A DNA stretch of 64,000 bases, taken from CAVSWT01 sp963746735 (GTDB lineage Bacteria; Bacteroidota; Ignavibacteria; Ignavibacteriales; Ignavibacteriaceae). The notes beneath the pieces were generated by a model. That model saw only the letters and a program-made list of their open reading frames with translations, had not been told where the DNA came from and did no database searches. Made by a program: the position numbers and the translations under genes. Shown here one piece after another: positions 49,048 through 58,317 of this stretch; position 1 is the stretch's first letter, and each line of letters starts with the position of its first letter. Location of the stretch: assembly GCA_963746735.1 (NCBI GenBank), contig CAVVCO010000016.1:124001-188000 (forward strand), read 5' to 3'.

Positions 49048-49125
49048 TGGGTTGAATAAGTAATTCTTATGATTATTCTTTAGTCCAGTAATTGTGTTCA
49101 TATCTCGAATTTAGTTTTTTTATTA

Positions 49126-49560
49126 CTAAAGTAACTTAAACCTTATACGCAAAACGCCTTCGTTAAATCCGGTCGATATAATTTTAAACTCGCTTATTTC
49201 AGATGTATTCTTTACATGAATACCGCTGCATGGACAAGCATCATAATCACCTATCTTAATTATTCTTATTTCGTCCCCGGCATCTTCTGGTAATCTTTCC
49301 AGGTAATAATATTTCCCGGCTTCTGTTCTTGGCAGAAATTCTTCCTTAACTGTATGATTCTTTTGTATTTCAGAATTTACTTTATTTTCAATTTCCTCAA
49401 CCTCTTTCGTGGAAAGATCTCTGTCAAAGTGATAATCACATTTGGATTTCTTTTTCTCGATATGATTGCTGAATGATCTTCCTCTATTAAACATTCTCAC
49501 CATAGTTTGATTAAGAATATGTTCAGCGGAATGCATACAAGGATCGTAATCTTTTGACAT
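49126..49560 (-). CDS. AlaX-type trans-editing protein (AlaRS/ThrRS second-additional-domain-like)
   Basis: 144 residues, free-standing. The zinc-binding editing-site motifs HSAEH (residues 11-15) and CSGIHV (near 115) match those of alanyl-tRNA editing domains. Such proteins remove wrongly attached amino acids, typically serine, from tRNA-Ala. The short length fits the small AlaX class without the AlaRS beta-barrel. It is transcribed opposite to phoH, beside a nitroreductase gene. The two lie between the intact phoH end and a phoH remnant, so the pair may have been inserted here. Confidence 0.8.
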   Translation of the reverse strand: MSKDYDPCMHSAEHILNQTMVRMFNRGRSFSNHIEKKKSKCDYHFDRDLSTKEVEEIENKVNSEIQKNHTVKEEFLPRTEAGKYYYLERLPEDAGDEIRIIKIGDYDACPCSGIHVKNTSEISEFKIISTGFNEGVLRIRFKLL

Positions 49561-49591
49561 AATTTAAATTTGTTTTATAATAATTTTTGTA

Positions 49592-50101
49592 TTACCAACT
49601 ATTATTGTGGATTCTTTCTGGTTTGAATCTTTCTTCTGTTGTTACTTCTTCACCCGGATAACCAATAGATAAAAGTGATATTGGAACTATATTTTCCGGT
49701 AATTTAAAGAGATTAGTTAAACCTTTCATATATTCTTCAACAGGATAAGCACTAATCCATACAGCGCCCAACCCGAAATCGTGTATGGCTAATAATGCAT
49801 TTTGTGTAGCAGCGGCACAATTAAGGGCAATAAGTTCAATATTTTGTTCTAAGGTTTTATCTCCGCATATAATTATTGCCAGAGTTGTTTCTTTTAACAT
49901 TTCAGCATGTGGGATTGCTTTTAAAATTTCATCAAGTAGTTCTCTTTTATCAATAACTATATATTGCCATGGTTGGTTGTTGAATGCAGATGGGGCATAC
50001 ATGGCTGCTTTCAATATTTTATTAATTTGATCTTCGGGAATTTTTTTATTTGTATATTTCCTAATGCTTCTCCTGGTAAGAATTGCTTTGAATGTTTCCA
50101 T
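49592..50101 (-). CDS. Nitroreductase-family protein
   Basis: 169 residues, the short FMN-binding form. The start is ILTRRSIRKYTNKKIP (FMN phosphate site). APSAFNNQPWQYIVI follows, then AATQNALLAIHDFGLGAVWI and SLLSIGYPGEE near the end. It reduces nitro compounds, quinones or flavins with NAD(P)H; the natural substrate is unknown. It is upstream of the alaX-like gene on the same strand with a 31-base gap, so the two are probably co-transcribed. Confidence 0.9.
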   Translation of the reverse strand: METFKAILTRRSIRKYTNKKIPEDQINKILKAAMYAPSAFNNQPWQYIVIDKRELLDEILKAIPHAEMLKETTLAIIICGDKTLEQNIELIALNCAAATQNALLAIHDFGLGAVWISAYPVEEYMKGLTNLFKLPENIVPISLLSIGYPGEEVTTEERFKPERIHNNSW

Positions 50102-50245
50102 TGATATTCCCTAATTTTTCCAAAAATACACTAAATAAACTTAAGAAATTTCTGCAATAAATTAATGTTCACTTGCCAATTTAACTGCCTGAGAATTATC
50201 TCAGACCTGATATAGCATTTAGAAAAATAAAAAACAAAATAATTC

Positions 50246-50353
50246 TCTGGAGTTGGATTTGAATATTTTGAAAAATCAGATGTTGCGCGCTATAGACATA
50301 TGAAAGATATAATTGATGCTTACGAAAAATTTAGAAGCAATGTGGAAATGTAA
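50246..50353 (+). pseudogene. Remnant of a phoH 3' end
   Basis: An open stretch of about 35 codons ending in TAA. It reads SGVGFEYFEKSDVARYRHM, then KDIIDAYEKFRSN and VEM. The intact PhoH at 49047 ends GVGFVYFDKSDVVRHRLV, KDIIDAYEKFRSN, EEM. The nucleotide match is also clear over about 100 bases. There is no start or ribosome site. It is a partial copy, in the same orientation, 1.3 kb downstream of the source. Confidence 0.85.
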
Positions 50354-50403
50354 AAATTAAGATATTTTAATATCCTTTTTATGTTGGTACCGAGAAGTAA
50401 TAT

Positions 50404-50567
50404 AATGTCACCCTTTCAGGGTTTCATTTTTTTTGTGACATCTTTTTTATAATAATTTCATCCCCTCGGGATTTTCAATCATCTTAATTTTGTACTAAAG
50501 TCCGAAGGACTGGAATTATTGTAACAAGCTGCTAATATATAAATAATAACTCCGAAGGAGTGACATT
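50404..50567. repeat. Composite palindromic repeat element
   Basis: A 164-bp element bounded by inverted ends AATGTCAC and GTGACATT. Inside are four small hairpins with three-base loops: ACCCT/AGGGT (50410), ATCCC/GGGAT (50460), AGTCC/GGACT (50499) and ACTCC/GGAGT (50549), spaced 39-50 bases. Similar 'tccgaagga' palindromes are dispersed in many Bacteroidota-like genomes. It may also act as a two-way terminator between the phoH remnant and mazG. Confidence 0.7.
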
Positions 50568-50572
50568 TTTTT

Positions 50573-51364
50573 TTAGTTGTTCAAAACCTTCTTGCTTTCA
50601 TTCCAGTACTTATCCATCTCTTCCAGATTTGATTCGTTGATCTTTCTGCCAGTTTCCAGTACTCGCTTTTGAACATAATTAAATCTATCAATAAACTTTT
50701 TATTTGTTTTACGTAATGCATATTCGGGATTTACATTTAAGAATCTTGCATAATTAACAAGTGCAAAAAACACATCTCCAATTTCACTTTCCAGTCCTTC
50801 ACTAAATTCATTTTTGTTTTTTGAATTTTGAATTTTGACTTCCTCTTGATGCATCTCTTCAATTTCTTCAATAACTTTCTTCCAGACGTCCTCTTTCTTT
50901 TCCCAATCAAAACCTACCTTGGCTGCTTTCTCCTGCAGTCTGTGCGCACGTTGAAGAGAAGGCAAATTTACCGGGACGCCATCCAACACAGAGTCTCTGC
51001 CTTCTTGCATCTTAATTTCTTCCCAGTTCTTTTTTACTTCGTGTGAGTCGGCAACTTTTACATCTCCGAAAACATGCGGATGCCTTCGAATTAATTTTTC
51101 TTTTATTGATTCAATCACTTCTTCCAATTTGAATTCATTTTTTTCTTCAGCCATAATTGAATGAAATACAACATGAAGTAAAACATCACCTAATTCTTTT
51201 TTTAATTCTTCATAATCTTTATTATCAATTGCTTCCACAACTTCGTATGCTTCTTCAATGGTGGCGGATTTTATTGAATCGTTTGTTTGTTCTCTATCCC
51301 ATGGGCATTCAACTCTTAGCCTTTTTACAATATCAACTAACTCTTTAAAATTATCTTCAATCAT
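50573..51364 (-). CDS. mazG: Nucleoside triphosphate pyrophosphohydrolase MazG
   Basis: 263 residues. The all-alpha NTP pyrophosphatase fold is duplicated. The first half has LRVECPWDREQTNDS and the metal motif EEAYEVVEAID...ELGDVLLHVVFH. The second half repeats the pattern (ESEIGDVFFALVNYAR). HPHVFGDV and RAHRLQEKAAKVGFDW are also diagnostic. It hydrolyses dNTPs/NTPs to monophosphates, guarding against damaged nucleotides or modulating (p)ppGpp responses. It is monocistronic and ends beside the palindromic repeat. Confidence 0.96.
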   Translation of the reverse strand: MIEDNFKELVDIVKRLRVECPWDREQTNDSIKSATIEEAYEVVEAIDNKDYEELKKELGDVLLHVVFHSIMAEEKNEFKLEEVIESIKEKLIRRHPHVFGDVKVADSHEVKKNWEEIKMQEGRDSVLDGVPVNLPSLQRAHRLQEKAAKVGFDWEKKEDVWKKVIEEIEEMHQEEVKIQNSKNKNEFSEGLESEIGDVFFALVNYARFLNVNPEYALRKTNKKFIDRFNYVQKRVLETGRKINESNLEEMDKYWNESKKVLNN

Positions 51365-51460
51365 TTTTTAAAACCTTTATTTGTAAATTGTGAAAATGAA
51401 ATTTTCATCGTTTGAAAAACAAAAATACAAAAATGAAACTTGTTAAAAAAGGAGAATAAA

Positions 51461-51919
51461 ATGATAGAAGAAAAAATAAAAGAGCTTGGATTTGAATTGC
51501 CCGAAACTGCAAAACCTGTTGCAGCTTATATTCCTGCGTTGATTTCCGGTGATTTGGTTTTTACTGCAGGACAAATTCCTTTCGTTAAAGGCGAGTTACA
51601 ATATAAAGGAAAAGTCGGTGCTGAATTATCATTGGAAGACGGGCAAAGAGCCGCAGAGATTTGTGCATTAAATTGTCTTGCCGCAATAAAAGGAGTAATT
51701 GGTGACTTAAATAAAATAGAAAGAATTGTGAAGCTAACTGTGTTTGTAAATAACATTGATGGTTACGGTGATCAGCCGAAAGTTGCGAACGGGGCTTCTG
51801 AATTAATCGGACAAATTTTTGGTGAAATTGGAAAGCATGCCAGAAGCGCAGTTGGAGTGAATGGACTTCCTTTAAACGCCCCGGTAGAAATTGAAATGAT
51901 TGTTAAAGTGAAAGTTTGA
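51461..51919 (+). CDS. RidA/YjgF-family protein
   Basis: 152 residues, the longer RidA type. The start at 51461 is set by AAGGAG seven bases before it. Features are SGDLVFTAGQIPFVKGEL, an AAEICALNCLAAIKGVIGDL helix, and the active-site region VNGLPLNAPVEIEMIV. Typical RidA proteins hydrolyse reactive enamine/imine intermediates from PLP enzymes; this longer subgroup often has a different C-terminal active-site sequence. The canonical Arg of RidA (R105) is not placed with confidence here. Confidence 0.88.
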   Translation: MIEEKIKELGFELPETAKPVAAYIPALISGDLVFTAGQIPFVKGELQYKGKVGAELSLEDGQRAAEICALNCLAAIKGVIGDLNKIERIVKLTVFVNNIDGYGDQPKVANGASELIGQIFGEIGKHARSAVGVNGLPLNAPVEIEMIVKVKV

Positions 51920-51934
51920 GTTGTAAATAATTAG

Positions 51935-52032
51935 GTCATTGCGAGCGAGTCATTGAGCGAAGCAATCTCAACATCGGTATAATTAAAAAATGTGAGATTG
52001 CTTCATCCCGATAAATCGCGATTCGCAATGAC
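51935..52032. repeat. Nested palindromic extragenic repeat (GTCATTGCGA type)
   Basis: GTCATTGCGA at the left pairs with TCGCAATGAC at the right. Inside, GCAATCTCA (51962) pairs with TGAGATTGC (51993). This nested 98-bp palindrome matches a dispersed intergenic repeat known from many bacterial phyla. It lies between ridA-like and the broken dehydrogenase gene. Confidence 0.8.
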
Positions 52033-52088
52033 AATAAAAGCATTATGAAACACTCTCATTAAACAAGTCGGCATACTAATGTTTTTGC

Positions 52089-52956
52089 TTATTCTTTACT
52101 CACATACTTATAAACCGCAGAAAAATCCAAATCACTAAATCCTTTTTTTACAGCTTCGGTATAAACATCACTGGCGGATTTTGTAATAGGTAAATCAATA
52201 TTAAATTCGTCCGCCGTTTTTTGATCAAGCTGTAAATCTTTAAGCATCCATCGGAGAGGGAAGTCCGGTGCATAATTATTTGTTTCCAGCTTATTTCGTT
52301 TGTATGACATGAATGGAGGAACAGAAATTCCACCGATCATTATTTCAAATAGTTTTTCTTTCTGCAATCCCTAATTTTTGTCCCAGCTTAATAGCTTCGG
52401 AAAAAGCTGCCATGTTAACTCCGAGCATTAAGTTAAAAACCATTTTGATTGATGTTGCCCATTCCGGCTTTGCCCATGTGGTGAATTGATTTTCCCATCA
52501 CTTTTAAAAGCGGCTCGACTTCTTTCAAATCTTTTTCATCGCCTCCCACATAAAAAACTAATTCTCCTTTTTCGAGCGGGAGTTCTTGTTCCGCTTACCG
52601 GGGCATCCATAAACCTGATTCCTTTTTCTTTTGCTTTGCTGTTCATCTCTTTTGAGAAGGAAGGATTAACAGTACTGCAATCCACCCACAAAGAATTTTT
52701 CTTTAGAGATGATAGAAACCCTTTTTCGCCTAATGCTGTTTCTTGTACTGCTGTCGGATCTCCAAGCATGGTAAATAATATGTCCGCATCTTTTGCTGCT
52801 TCTGCGGGAGTTATCTGCCCATTTAGCTCCGGCTTTAATTAACGCTTCTGCTTTGGATTTTGTTCTGTTATAAACTGTTAATTCATAATTATTTTTAATT
52901 AGATTCATAGCCATGCTGTGTCCCATAATTCCTAATCCTATAAAACCTACTTTCAT
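52089..52956 (-). pseudogene. 3-hydroxyisobutyrate-dehydrogenase-family gene, four frameshifts
   Basis: Pieces in three frames assemble into a family member of about 290 residues: Rossmann start MKVGFIGLGIMGHSMAMNLI; then LGDPTAVQETALGEKG, DCSTVNPSFSKEM and APVSGTRTP; then GKAGMG and KMVFNLMLG; and the C-terminal PPFMSYKRNKLE, DFPLRWMLKDLQLDQ. Breaks fall near 52822, 52590, 52455 and 52372, and each is cured by deleting one base. If intact it would be an NAD(P)-dependent beta-hydroxyacid dehydrogenase; members closest in layout include glyoxylate/succinic-semialdehyde reductases. Real decay or sequence error cannot be told apart here, but the four lesions are all insertions. Confidence 0.85.
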
Positions 52957-53201
52957 TTTATCTCCTTTGTTTGGATTTTTTATTATAAAGAATAGTTAAT
53001 TTATATATTTAAGAATGGGAAAGATTTAAAGCACAATCGGAAATTTTAAAGAATAGTTAATCTAAGTCGAATAATATTATTCATAATTATGTATATCCAA
53101 TTAATTTCGTCATTAAAAATATTAAGAAGTAGTTCTGTTATATTCATAAATTTTCGATTTTTTTCGATATAAGCCATAAGCAATCGTGAATATAAAATGT
53201 A

Positions 53202-53567
53202 TTAGCTTAAAAAAATGAATGCCATAAAAGAAAGCCCTATAATTAATAAGGTGATAAAAGTTACTATGAATAAATATCCAATATCAAATCTTGTTACATC
53301 CGTCGGTTTAATTAAAAAATTAGCTAAAAATATTATATAGGCACTAGATAAAAGTATCATCGTTATAAAAAAAAATTTAACAATAAAAAAAATGATTCCT
53401 GTGTAATAAATAAGAATTGCGATATAATCAGTAGAATTAAATCGTGTGTAAGAAAATGTATACCCTTTATCGTTAAAACCTTTCGTTTTCTTTTGTAATA
53501 ATTTAAAAACAAATGGAATAAGTGAAATAATTGCTGCAATAATTGGTATGTAATTTTCAATAGTCAT
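53202..53567 (-). CDS. Small membrane protein, hypothetical
   Basis: 121 residues from the ATG at 53567 (MTIENYIPII). A longer frame begins 72 bases earlier but has no better ribosome site. Three or four hydrophobic helices (about 7-22, 48-66, 68-85, 96-118) flank a basic loop (KLLQKKTKGFNDKG). I do not recognise it. It stands alone in an AT-rich area with no neighbours on its strand within 1 kb. Confidence rests only on length and regular helix spacing. Confidence 0.4.
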   Translation of the reverse strand: MTIENYIPIIAAIISLIPFVFKLLQKKTKGFNDKGYTFSYTRFNSTDYIAILIYYTGIIFFIVKFFFITMILLSSAYIIFLANFLIKPTDVTRFDIGYLFIVTFITLLIIGLSFMAFIFLS

Positions 53568-54051
53568 ATATAAAAATATTAAATTTGTAAAAGAATCTAA
53601 AGTGAATTTTAACAAATCTTTCTTAAACAAGATACACATAGTAAAAAAGAATTAAATCTTAGCGATGACAATTATCAGTAACCGCTTCTTGTTTAATAAT
53701 ATTAAGGAAGAATCTTGCACCTCCAACAAAAAGCTAATTTAAAGTAAGCTGAAGTATTGATAGGCATATAAGGCAAGATTTAAAAGAAAAAGGGAAAGCG
53801 CTTAAATATTAAAATTGTACATAGGTTTTGCCGCAATTTTTCATAGAAAGTCGAAGATAGTATTTACATGTATTATTTTATGATTTTAAACGAGCATATT
53901 AATTTTTCAATCAAAGTTATCGTATTATTTAAGTTAGAGCATCGATAATTCATAGATATATCTTAGAGTCGTTCAACTTAAATTAAAACAAACTAATGTA
54001 CAATATTAGGTTGAAATTTTAGTCTAAATTTTACAAATGATTAGAATGAAA
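53568..54051. other. 484-bp gap with nothing recognised
   Basis: AT-rich, with stops in every frame at short intervals. I see no hairpin with a T-run, no repeat shared with other parts of the window and no RNA gene. Confidence 0.5.
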
Positions 54052-54916
54052 TTACCCCAACTCAAAAGTAGTTATCCCAAAGATTTTATCAATATCCATT
54101 TCAGGCTGTTTGCCATAATACATTCTTGCACATTCAAAAACATAATCTGCTTTAAATTTTTTTATAATATTTACAGCGCCTTTATTTATTACAGGTATAT
54201 CAAAATACAATGGTTCACCAACAACAGAGTTTAAGCAAGCTTTATAAAGTTCTTCTGCAATTATTTCATTATCAGCAAACAAGGGACAAACTTTATATCC
54301 TTTATTCGCCTTTCTTACAACAGCAAACCCTTTAAGCTTACCTTCATCAATATATTTAAATGTTTTATTGTCCGGAAGTTTTAACCAAGGTTTCAAAAAT
54401 TGCGGGCGTGAAAATCCAAAACATTGTTTATCATAAGTTAAAATTAAATCAAAATCATTTTAAACAATTGGTGAAATATTTTTATCAATCTTAAATTCTT
54501 TACCAATGTTTTCATAACGTTCATCTCTGAATGAAATTTCAAAACCGCCTTTTTTATAAAACGGCTGCATGGCAATAACTCCATCCATTCCAATGGACGC
54601 ACCTTTATTTAATCTTGAAAGGAGAGTGTCCCTTCTTTGATACCAAAGTTTTTTGCCTATTCCATGTGCCCTATAATCCGGTTTAACAATAAAGAATCCC
54701 ATAAAGCCAAACTCTTTATTGTATGAAACAATTGAGCCTCCGCCTATCATTTCTCTCATTATGGAAATATCCATAAAATCCATCAGGATCAGTCTGAAAA
54801 TAAACATCAGCATCATAAGGCCCAGGGTTCCAGCCTTCAGCTTCAGCCCAATCAACTAAAGTTTTTACTCCTTCCAAATCTAATTTTTGAAATTTTAATT
54901 CATCCATATTAAACAT
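54052..54916 (-). CDS. GNAT N-acetyltransferase with C-terminal second domain, interrupted
   Basis: About 288 residues once joined. The N-terminal GNAT domain has ADVYFQTDPDGF, MIGGGSIVSYN, FFIVKPDYRAHGIGKKLW (acetyl-CoA pyrophosphate loop) and QPFYKKGGF. The C-terminal part (KGFAVVRKANKGYKVCPLFADN) matches the second domain found in two-domain GNAT proteins of the YitH type. One extra base near 54752 shifts the frame, and an in-frame TAA at 54460-54462 splits the two domains. The start is supported by AAAGG nine bases upstream. The substrate is unknown. Confidence 0.8.
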
Positions 54917-55123
54917 TAACAGTTGCCTTTGTTATTTAAGAAGATAAAGTTTTATCATGCAAATGATATTACTCTAAAATTATTTTTTGGATATTCAATA
55001 AATAGGGAGAATGTAATAGGTTTTTTAACTTAAATTAATTCATACTAATACACTTTAGATATAACTTCACAACAAGTTAGAGAAAATTTATATTACCTTA
55101 AATGTCATGTATAACTCCAAAAA

Positions 55124-55339
55124 TTAAACGTCCGTTTTTACAACTCTAAAAGTAAAAGAGACGGCAGTTTCTCTTTCTAAATATTCAAATAGGGTGGATT
55201 TCAAACTGTCATTTGCAATAGCAAGATGATCTATAATTCCATTTTTATTATACAGAATTATAACTCCCGGTAATTCCGGGGTATGCTTTTCTATATTCGT
55301 TGAATTTAGCTCATACTTTTTTGAGAATATGTCTTTCAT
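55124..55339 (-). CDS. Small GIY-YIG-like protein, catalytic residues doubtful
   Basis: 71 residues. ELPGVIILYNKNGIIDHLAIANDSLKSTLFEYL follows the spacing of the GIY-YIG start (PGVYxLxDxxGxxxYIGxAxDLxxRLxxHL). However, the second tyrosine is replaced (DHLA for YIGxA) and the Arg/Glu of the nuclease site are not evident. It may be a non-catalytic relative used for binding. No ribosome site is clear. It lies alone between the GNAT gene and the TetR unit. The assignment is from pattern memory only. Confidence 0.4.
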   Translation of the reverse strand: MKDIFSKKYELNSTNIEKHTPELPGVIILYNKNGIIDHLAIANDSLKSTLFEYLERETAVSFTFRVVKTDV

Positions 55340-55675
55340 GCGGGTTAATGTAATAGCTGTATTTGTAAAATATTAAAGTTGCTTACTATTAAACACCTTT
55401 TAATAGGTCATAAAATTGGTCGGAATTGCATCACAATTTTATAAAAAAATGGATATACAATCAAAAAAAAATTAAAAAGCTTCACAAGTTTTTTTAAAAA
55501 GCCCTCATTTAGTTTTCGTGTATTCTTCTATTTTAATACACTTATCTTTAATTTAAATCACAATTCAACTCTCTTCAAAAAATATCTACGAAAAATTAAT
55601 GCGAATTATTTGACATCTAAAAAAAATATATTTATGTTTGAACGAACGGTCAATCATAAAATAGAAATTAAAAAT
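55340..55675. other. 336-bp gap upstream of the TetR gene
   Basis: AT-rich leader with no ORF. The only feature I can support is the TetR-type palindrome at 55639-55652. A promoter for the downstream export unit must lie here but cannot be placed with confidence. Confidence 0.45.
55639..55652 (+). promoter_or_regulatory. TetR-type operator palindrome
   Basis: TGAACGAACGGTCA is a 14-bp inverted repeat with one mismatched pair (TGAxCG-AA-CGxTCA), typical of TetR/AcrR operators. It is 23 bases before the regulator ATG, so autorepression of the whole unit to 61.5 kb is likely. Confidence 0.6.
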
Positions 55676-56255
55676 ATGGCACCAAGAACAAAAGAACAAT
55701 TTGAAGATATGAGACAAAGCAGCAAGCAGAAAATACTTGATGCGGCTTTGGAAATATTTGCTAAAGAACGGATATCATAATTCTTCCGTCAGCAGAATCG
55801 CAAAAAAAGCCGGGATAGCAAAAGGCCTCATGTATAATTATTTCAAAAGCAAAGAAGAAGTACTAAATGAGTTAATGATAGATATGGTTGTTCCTTTTAT
55901 GCAAGAGATTATGCCGGTTAAGCCCGGACAGAAAATGACTAAAAAAGATATGATTACTATGATAGAAAAGACTTTTGATTTTGCACTTGAAAAACCGGAT
56001 TACTGGAAATTTTATGTAGGTGTATTTATTCAACCGGATGTAATGCCTAAAGTGTTGGATAAAATGTGGGAAGCATTTGGGCCGCTTATGAAGATAATGA
56101 TAGAGTATTTCTCAGCAAAAGGAATAAAAGATCCAATTGCAATGATGAGATATTTTTCTGCAGTACTAGATGGTGTTCAACTTCATATAATGATTGATCC
56201 GGAAAATTTCCCTGCTGAGGAAGTTAAAAAGATCGTCATCAAACAGTTTGCGTGA
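55676..56255 (+). CDS. TetR/AcrR-family repressor, frameshifted
   Basis: About 192 residues. It begins MAPRTKEQFEDMRQSSKQKI, then LDAALEIFAK. One extra base at about 55766 shifts the frame before NGYHNSSVSRIAKKAGIAKG. The helix-turn-helix ends MYNYFKSKEEVL, as usual for the family. The C-terminal ligand domain is helical (KPDYWKFYVGVF, MMRYFSAVLDGVQLH). It faces an operator-like palindrome and leads a unit with a LolA-like protein and an ABC exporter, so it probably responds to a lipid-like or toxic ligand and controls export. Confidence 0.85.
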
Positions 56256-56332
56256 TTTTAAATGTCAAATATCAAAAGTCAAAATTCAAAAAAATTTTAA
56301 TTTCTAACTAATATTTAACAAAGGCTAAAGTG

Positions 56333-57070
56333 ATGAAAAAAATAATGATCCTAATAATAGCAATAACAGCAGCAACCTTCGCACAGGATGCAAAAGAAAT
56401 TGTAAAAAAAGCTGATCAGCATATGCGTGCAAACAGCAGCTATTCTGAAATGAAGATGACAATTATAAAACCGGAATGGGAGCGTACAATGGGAATGAAA
56501 ATTTGGGCTCTTGAACCGGACTATTCTTTAATTTTTATAACTGAGCCGGCACGTGATAAAGGTTCAGTTACATTAAAGAGGCATACTGAGGTTTGGAACT
56601 GGATTCCTGCCGCACAAAAGATAATTAAAATTCCGCCTTCAATGATGCTTCAATCCTGGATGGGTTCTGATTTTACAAATGATGATTTGGTAAAAGAATC
56701 ATCCATTGTCGAAGATTATATTCACACACTTCTTGGAGTAGAAAAGCTAGGAGATGATGAATGCTGGAAAATACAATTGAAGCCAAAGCCCGATGCCGGA
56801 GTTGTTTGGGATAAAATAATAATGTGGATTACAAAAGATAATTATCTCGAAAAGAAAGCAGACTATTATGATGAGAATGGAGATGTGGTAAAAACATTTA
56901 CAGGCTCCGAACCTAAAAAGATGGATGATAGAATTGTATTTACTCACTGGGAAATGGTACCGAATGATGAGCCCGGTCATAAGACTATCATGCAGTATGA
57001 TAAAATTGATTTCAACACCGATATAAAACAATCATTCTTTTCCGAACAAAACATGAAAAGAGTTAGGTGA
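56333..57070 (+). CDS. LolA-superfamily outer-membrane lipoprotein-sorting-like protein
   Basis: 245 residues with a signal peptide (cleavage near ATFA-QD). The half-barrel fold of LolA-like carriers is suggested by DAKEIVKKADQHMRANSSYSEMKM, DKGSVTLKRHTEVWNWIP, DDLVKESSIVEDY and VFTHWEMVPNDEPGHKTIMQY. The WNWIP...KIPPSMM region is characteristic of the subgroup annotated 'outer membrane lipoprotein-sorting protein'. It would carry a hydrophobic molecule through the periplasm. Its stop overlaps the leader of the first permease gene. With the permeases and ATPase it resembles a Lol-type or lipid-export system. Confidence 0.85.
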   Translation: MKKIMILIIAITAATFAQDAKEIVKKADQHMRANSSYSEMKMTIIKPEWERTMGMKIWALEPDYSLIFITEPARDKGSVTLKRHTEVWNWIPAAQKIIKIPPSMMLQSWMGSDFTNDDLVKESSIVEDYIHTLLGVEKLGDDECWKIQLKPKPDAGVVWDKIIMWITKDNYLEKKADYYDENGDVVKTFTGSEPKKMDDRIVFTHWEMVPNDEPGHKTIMQYDKIDFNTDIKQSFFSEQNMKRVR

Positions 57071-57075
57071 TAATT

Positions 57076-58303
57076 ATGGGAACTTATTTTGAATTAGCAT
57101 GGCGGAATTTATGGAGGAACAAAAAGCGGACTTTGATTGCGGCGGCTTCCGTATTCTTCGCAGTGCTTTTAGCTTTAATTATGAGATCGATGCAGCAAGG
57201 CACTTATAATTATATGATTAATTCATCTGTCGGCTTGTCAACCGGATATCTTCAAGTTCATGAAAAAGGCTTCTGGGATAAAAGGTCGTTGGATAAAAGC
57301 ATGGTTTTATCCAAAGAAAAATTAGATGATATTAAGAATATTCGCTAACGTTACAAATGTATTGCCGAGATTTGAATCATACACATTAATCTCATATGGT
57401 AAAAGCACAAAAGTAACCCCGGTATACGGCATTGATCCCCAAAAGGAAAACAGTATGACAAAGCTTAGAGAAAAAATAATAAAAGGTAAATACTTAACCG
57501 ATTCATCAAAAGGAATGCTAATTTCTGAAGGTCTGGCTGAAATATTAAAAGTTGGAATTGGCGACAGTGTTGTACTTTATGGACAAGGATATCAAGGAGT
57601 AACAGCCGCGGCTCAAGTTCCAATTTTAGGTATAGTTAAAATTCCTATACCGGATTTAAACAAAGCCACTGTTTACATCAGTTTGAATTATGCTCAATGG
57701 TTTTTTTCAGCACCCGATCGAATAACCTCAATTTCAATTATGATTGACAAGCAAAAGAATCTGGATCAAGTAACAAACGATGTGAAAAAACTATATAATG
57801 ATAGCAATGATTACGAAGTGATGAAGTGGTCCGAATTGATGCCTGAATTAGTTCAGTCAATACAAGTGGATAATGCTGGCGGAATAATAATGCTTGGAAT
57901 TCTTTATATAGTAATCGGGTTTGGAGTTTTCGGAACCATTATGATGATGACTGCAGAAAGAGCAAAAGAATTTGGAATTTTAATTTCTGTTGGAATGAAA
58001 AAATGGAAACTTGTTTTTGTAACCACAATTGAGACTCTTTTTATTTCTTTTATCGGTGTTATAATAGGTGCAATAATCAGCTTTCCAATCTTACTGTATA
58101 TGTACTATAATCCTATTCATTTAACAGGTGATATCGCCAAAGCATATCTTGCATTTGGCCTGGAACCGATTATGCCATTTGCCATAAATGCGGGAATGTT
58201 CATCGCACAAATTTGGACTGTATTAGCGATTACACTTTTGTCCGCTCTTTACCCGTATTTCTTTGTTAGAAAACTTGTTCCAATTGAAGCTATAAGAAAT
58301 TAA
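57076..58303 (+). CDS. FtsX/LolE-type ABC transporter permease, frameshifted
   Basis: About 408 residues in the corrected frame. It starts GTYFELAWRNLWRNKKRT, the usual MacB/LolC N-terminus, with one helix, then a large periplasmic domain. The frame breaks near 57343 (LDDIKNI then ANVTNVLPRFES), cured by removing one base. Three C-terminal helices follow: GIIMLGILYIVIGFGVFGTIMMM, the VTTIETLFISFIGVIIGA region, and a final ALYPYFFVRKLVPIEAIRN. It pairs with the second permease downstream and the ATPase at 59562 as a lipoprotein or lipid extruder. Confidence 0.85.
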
Positions 58304-58317
58304 AAGGAGATTAAACG

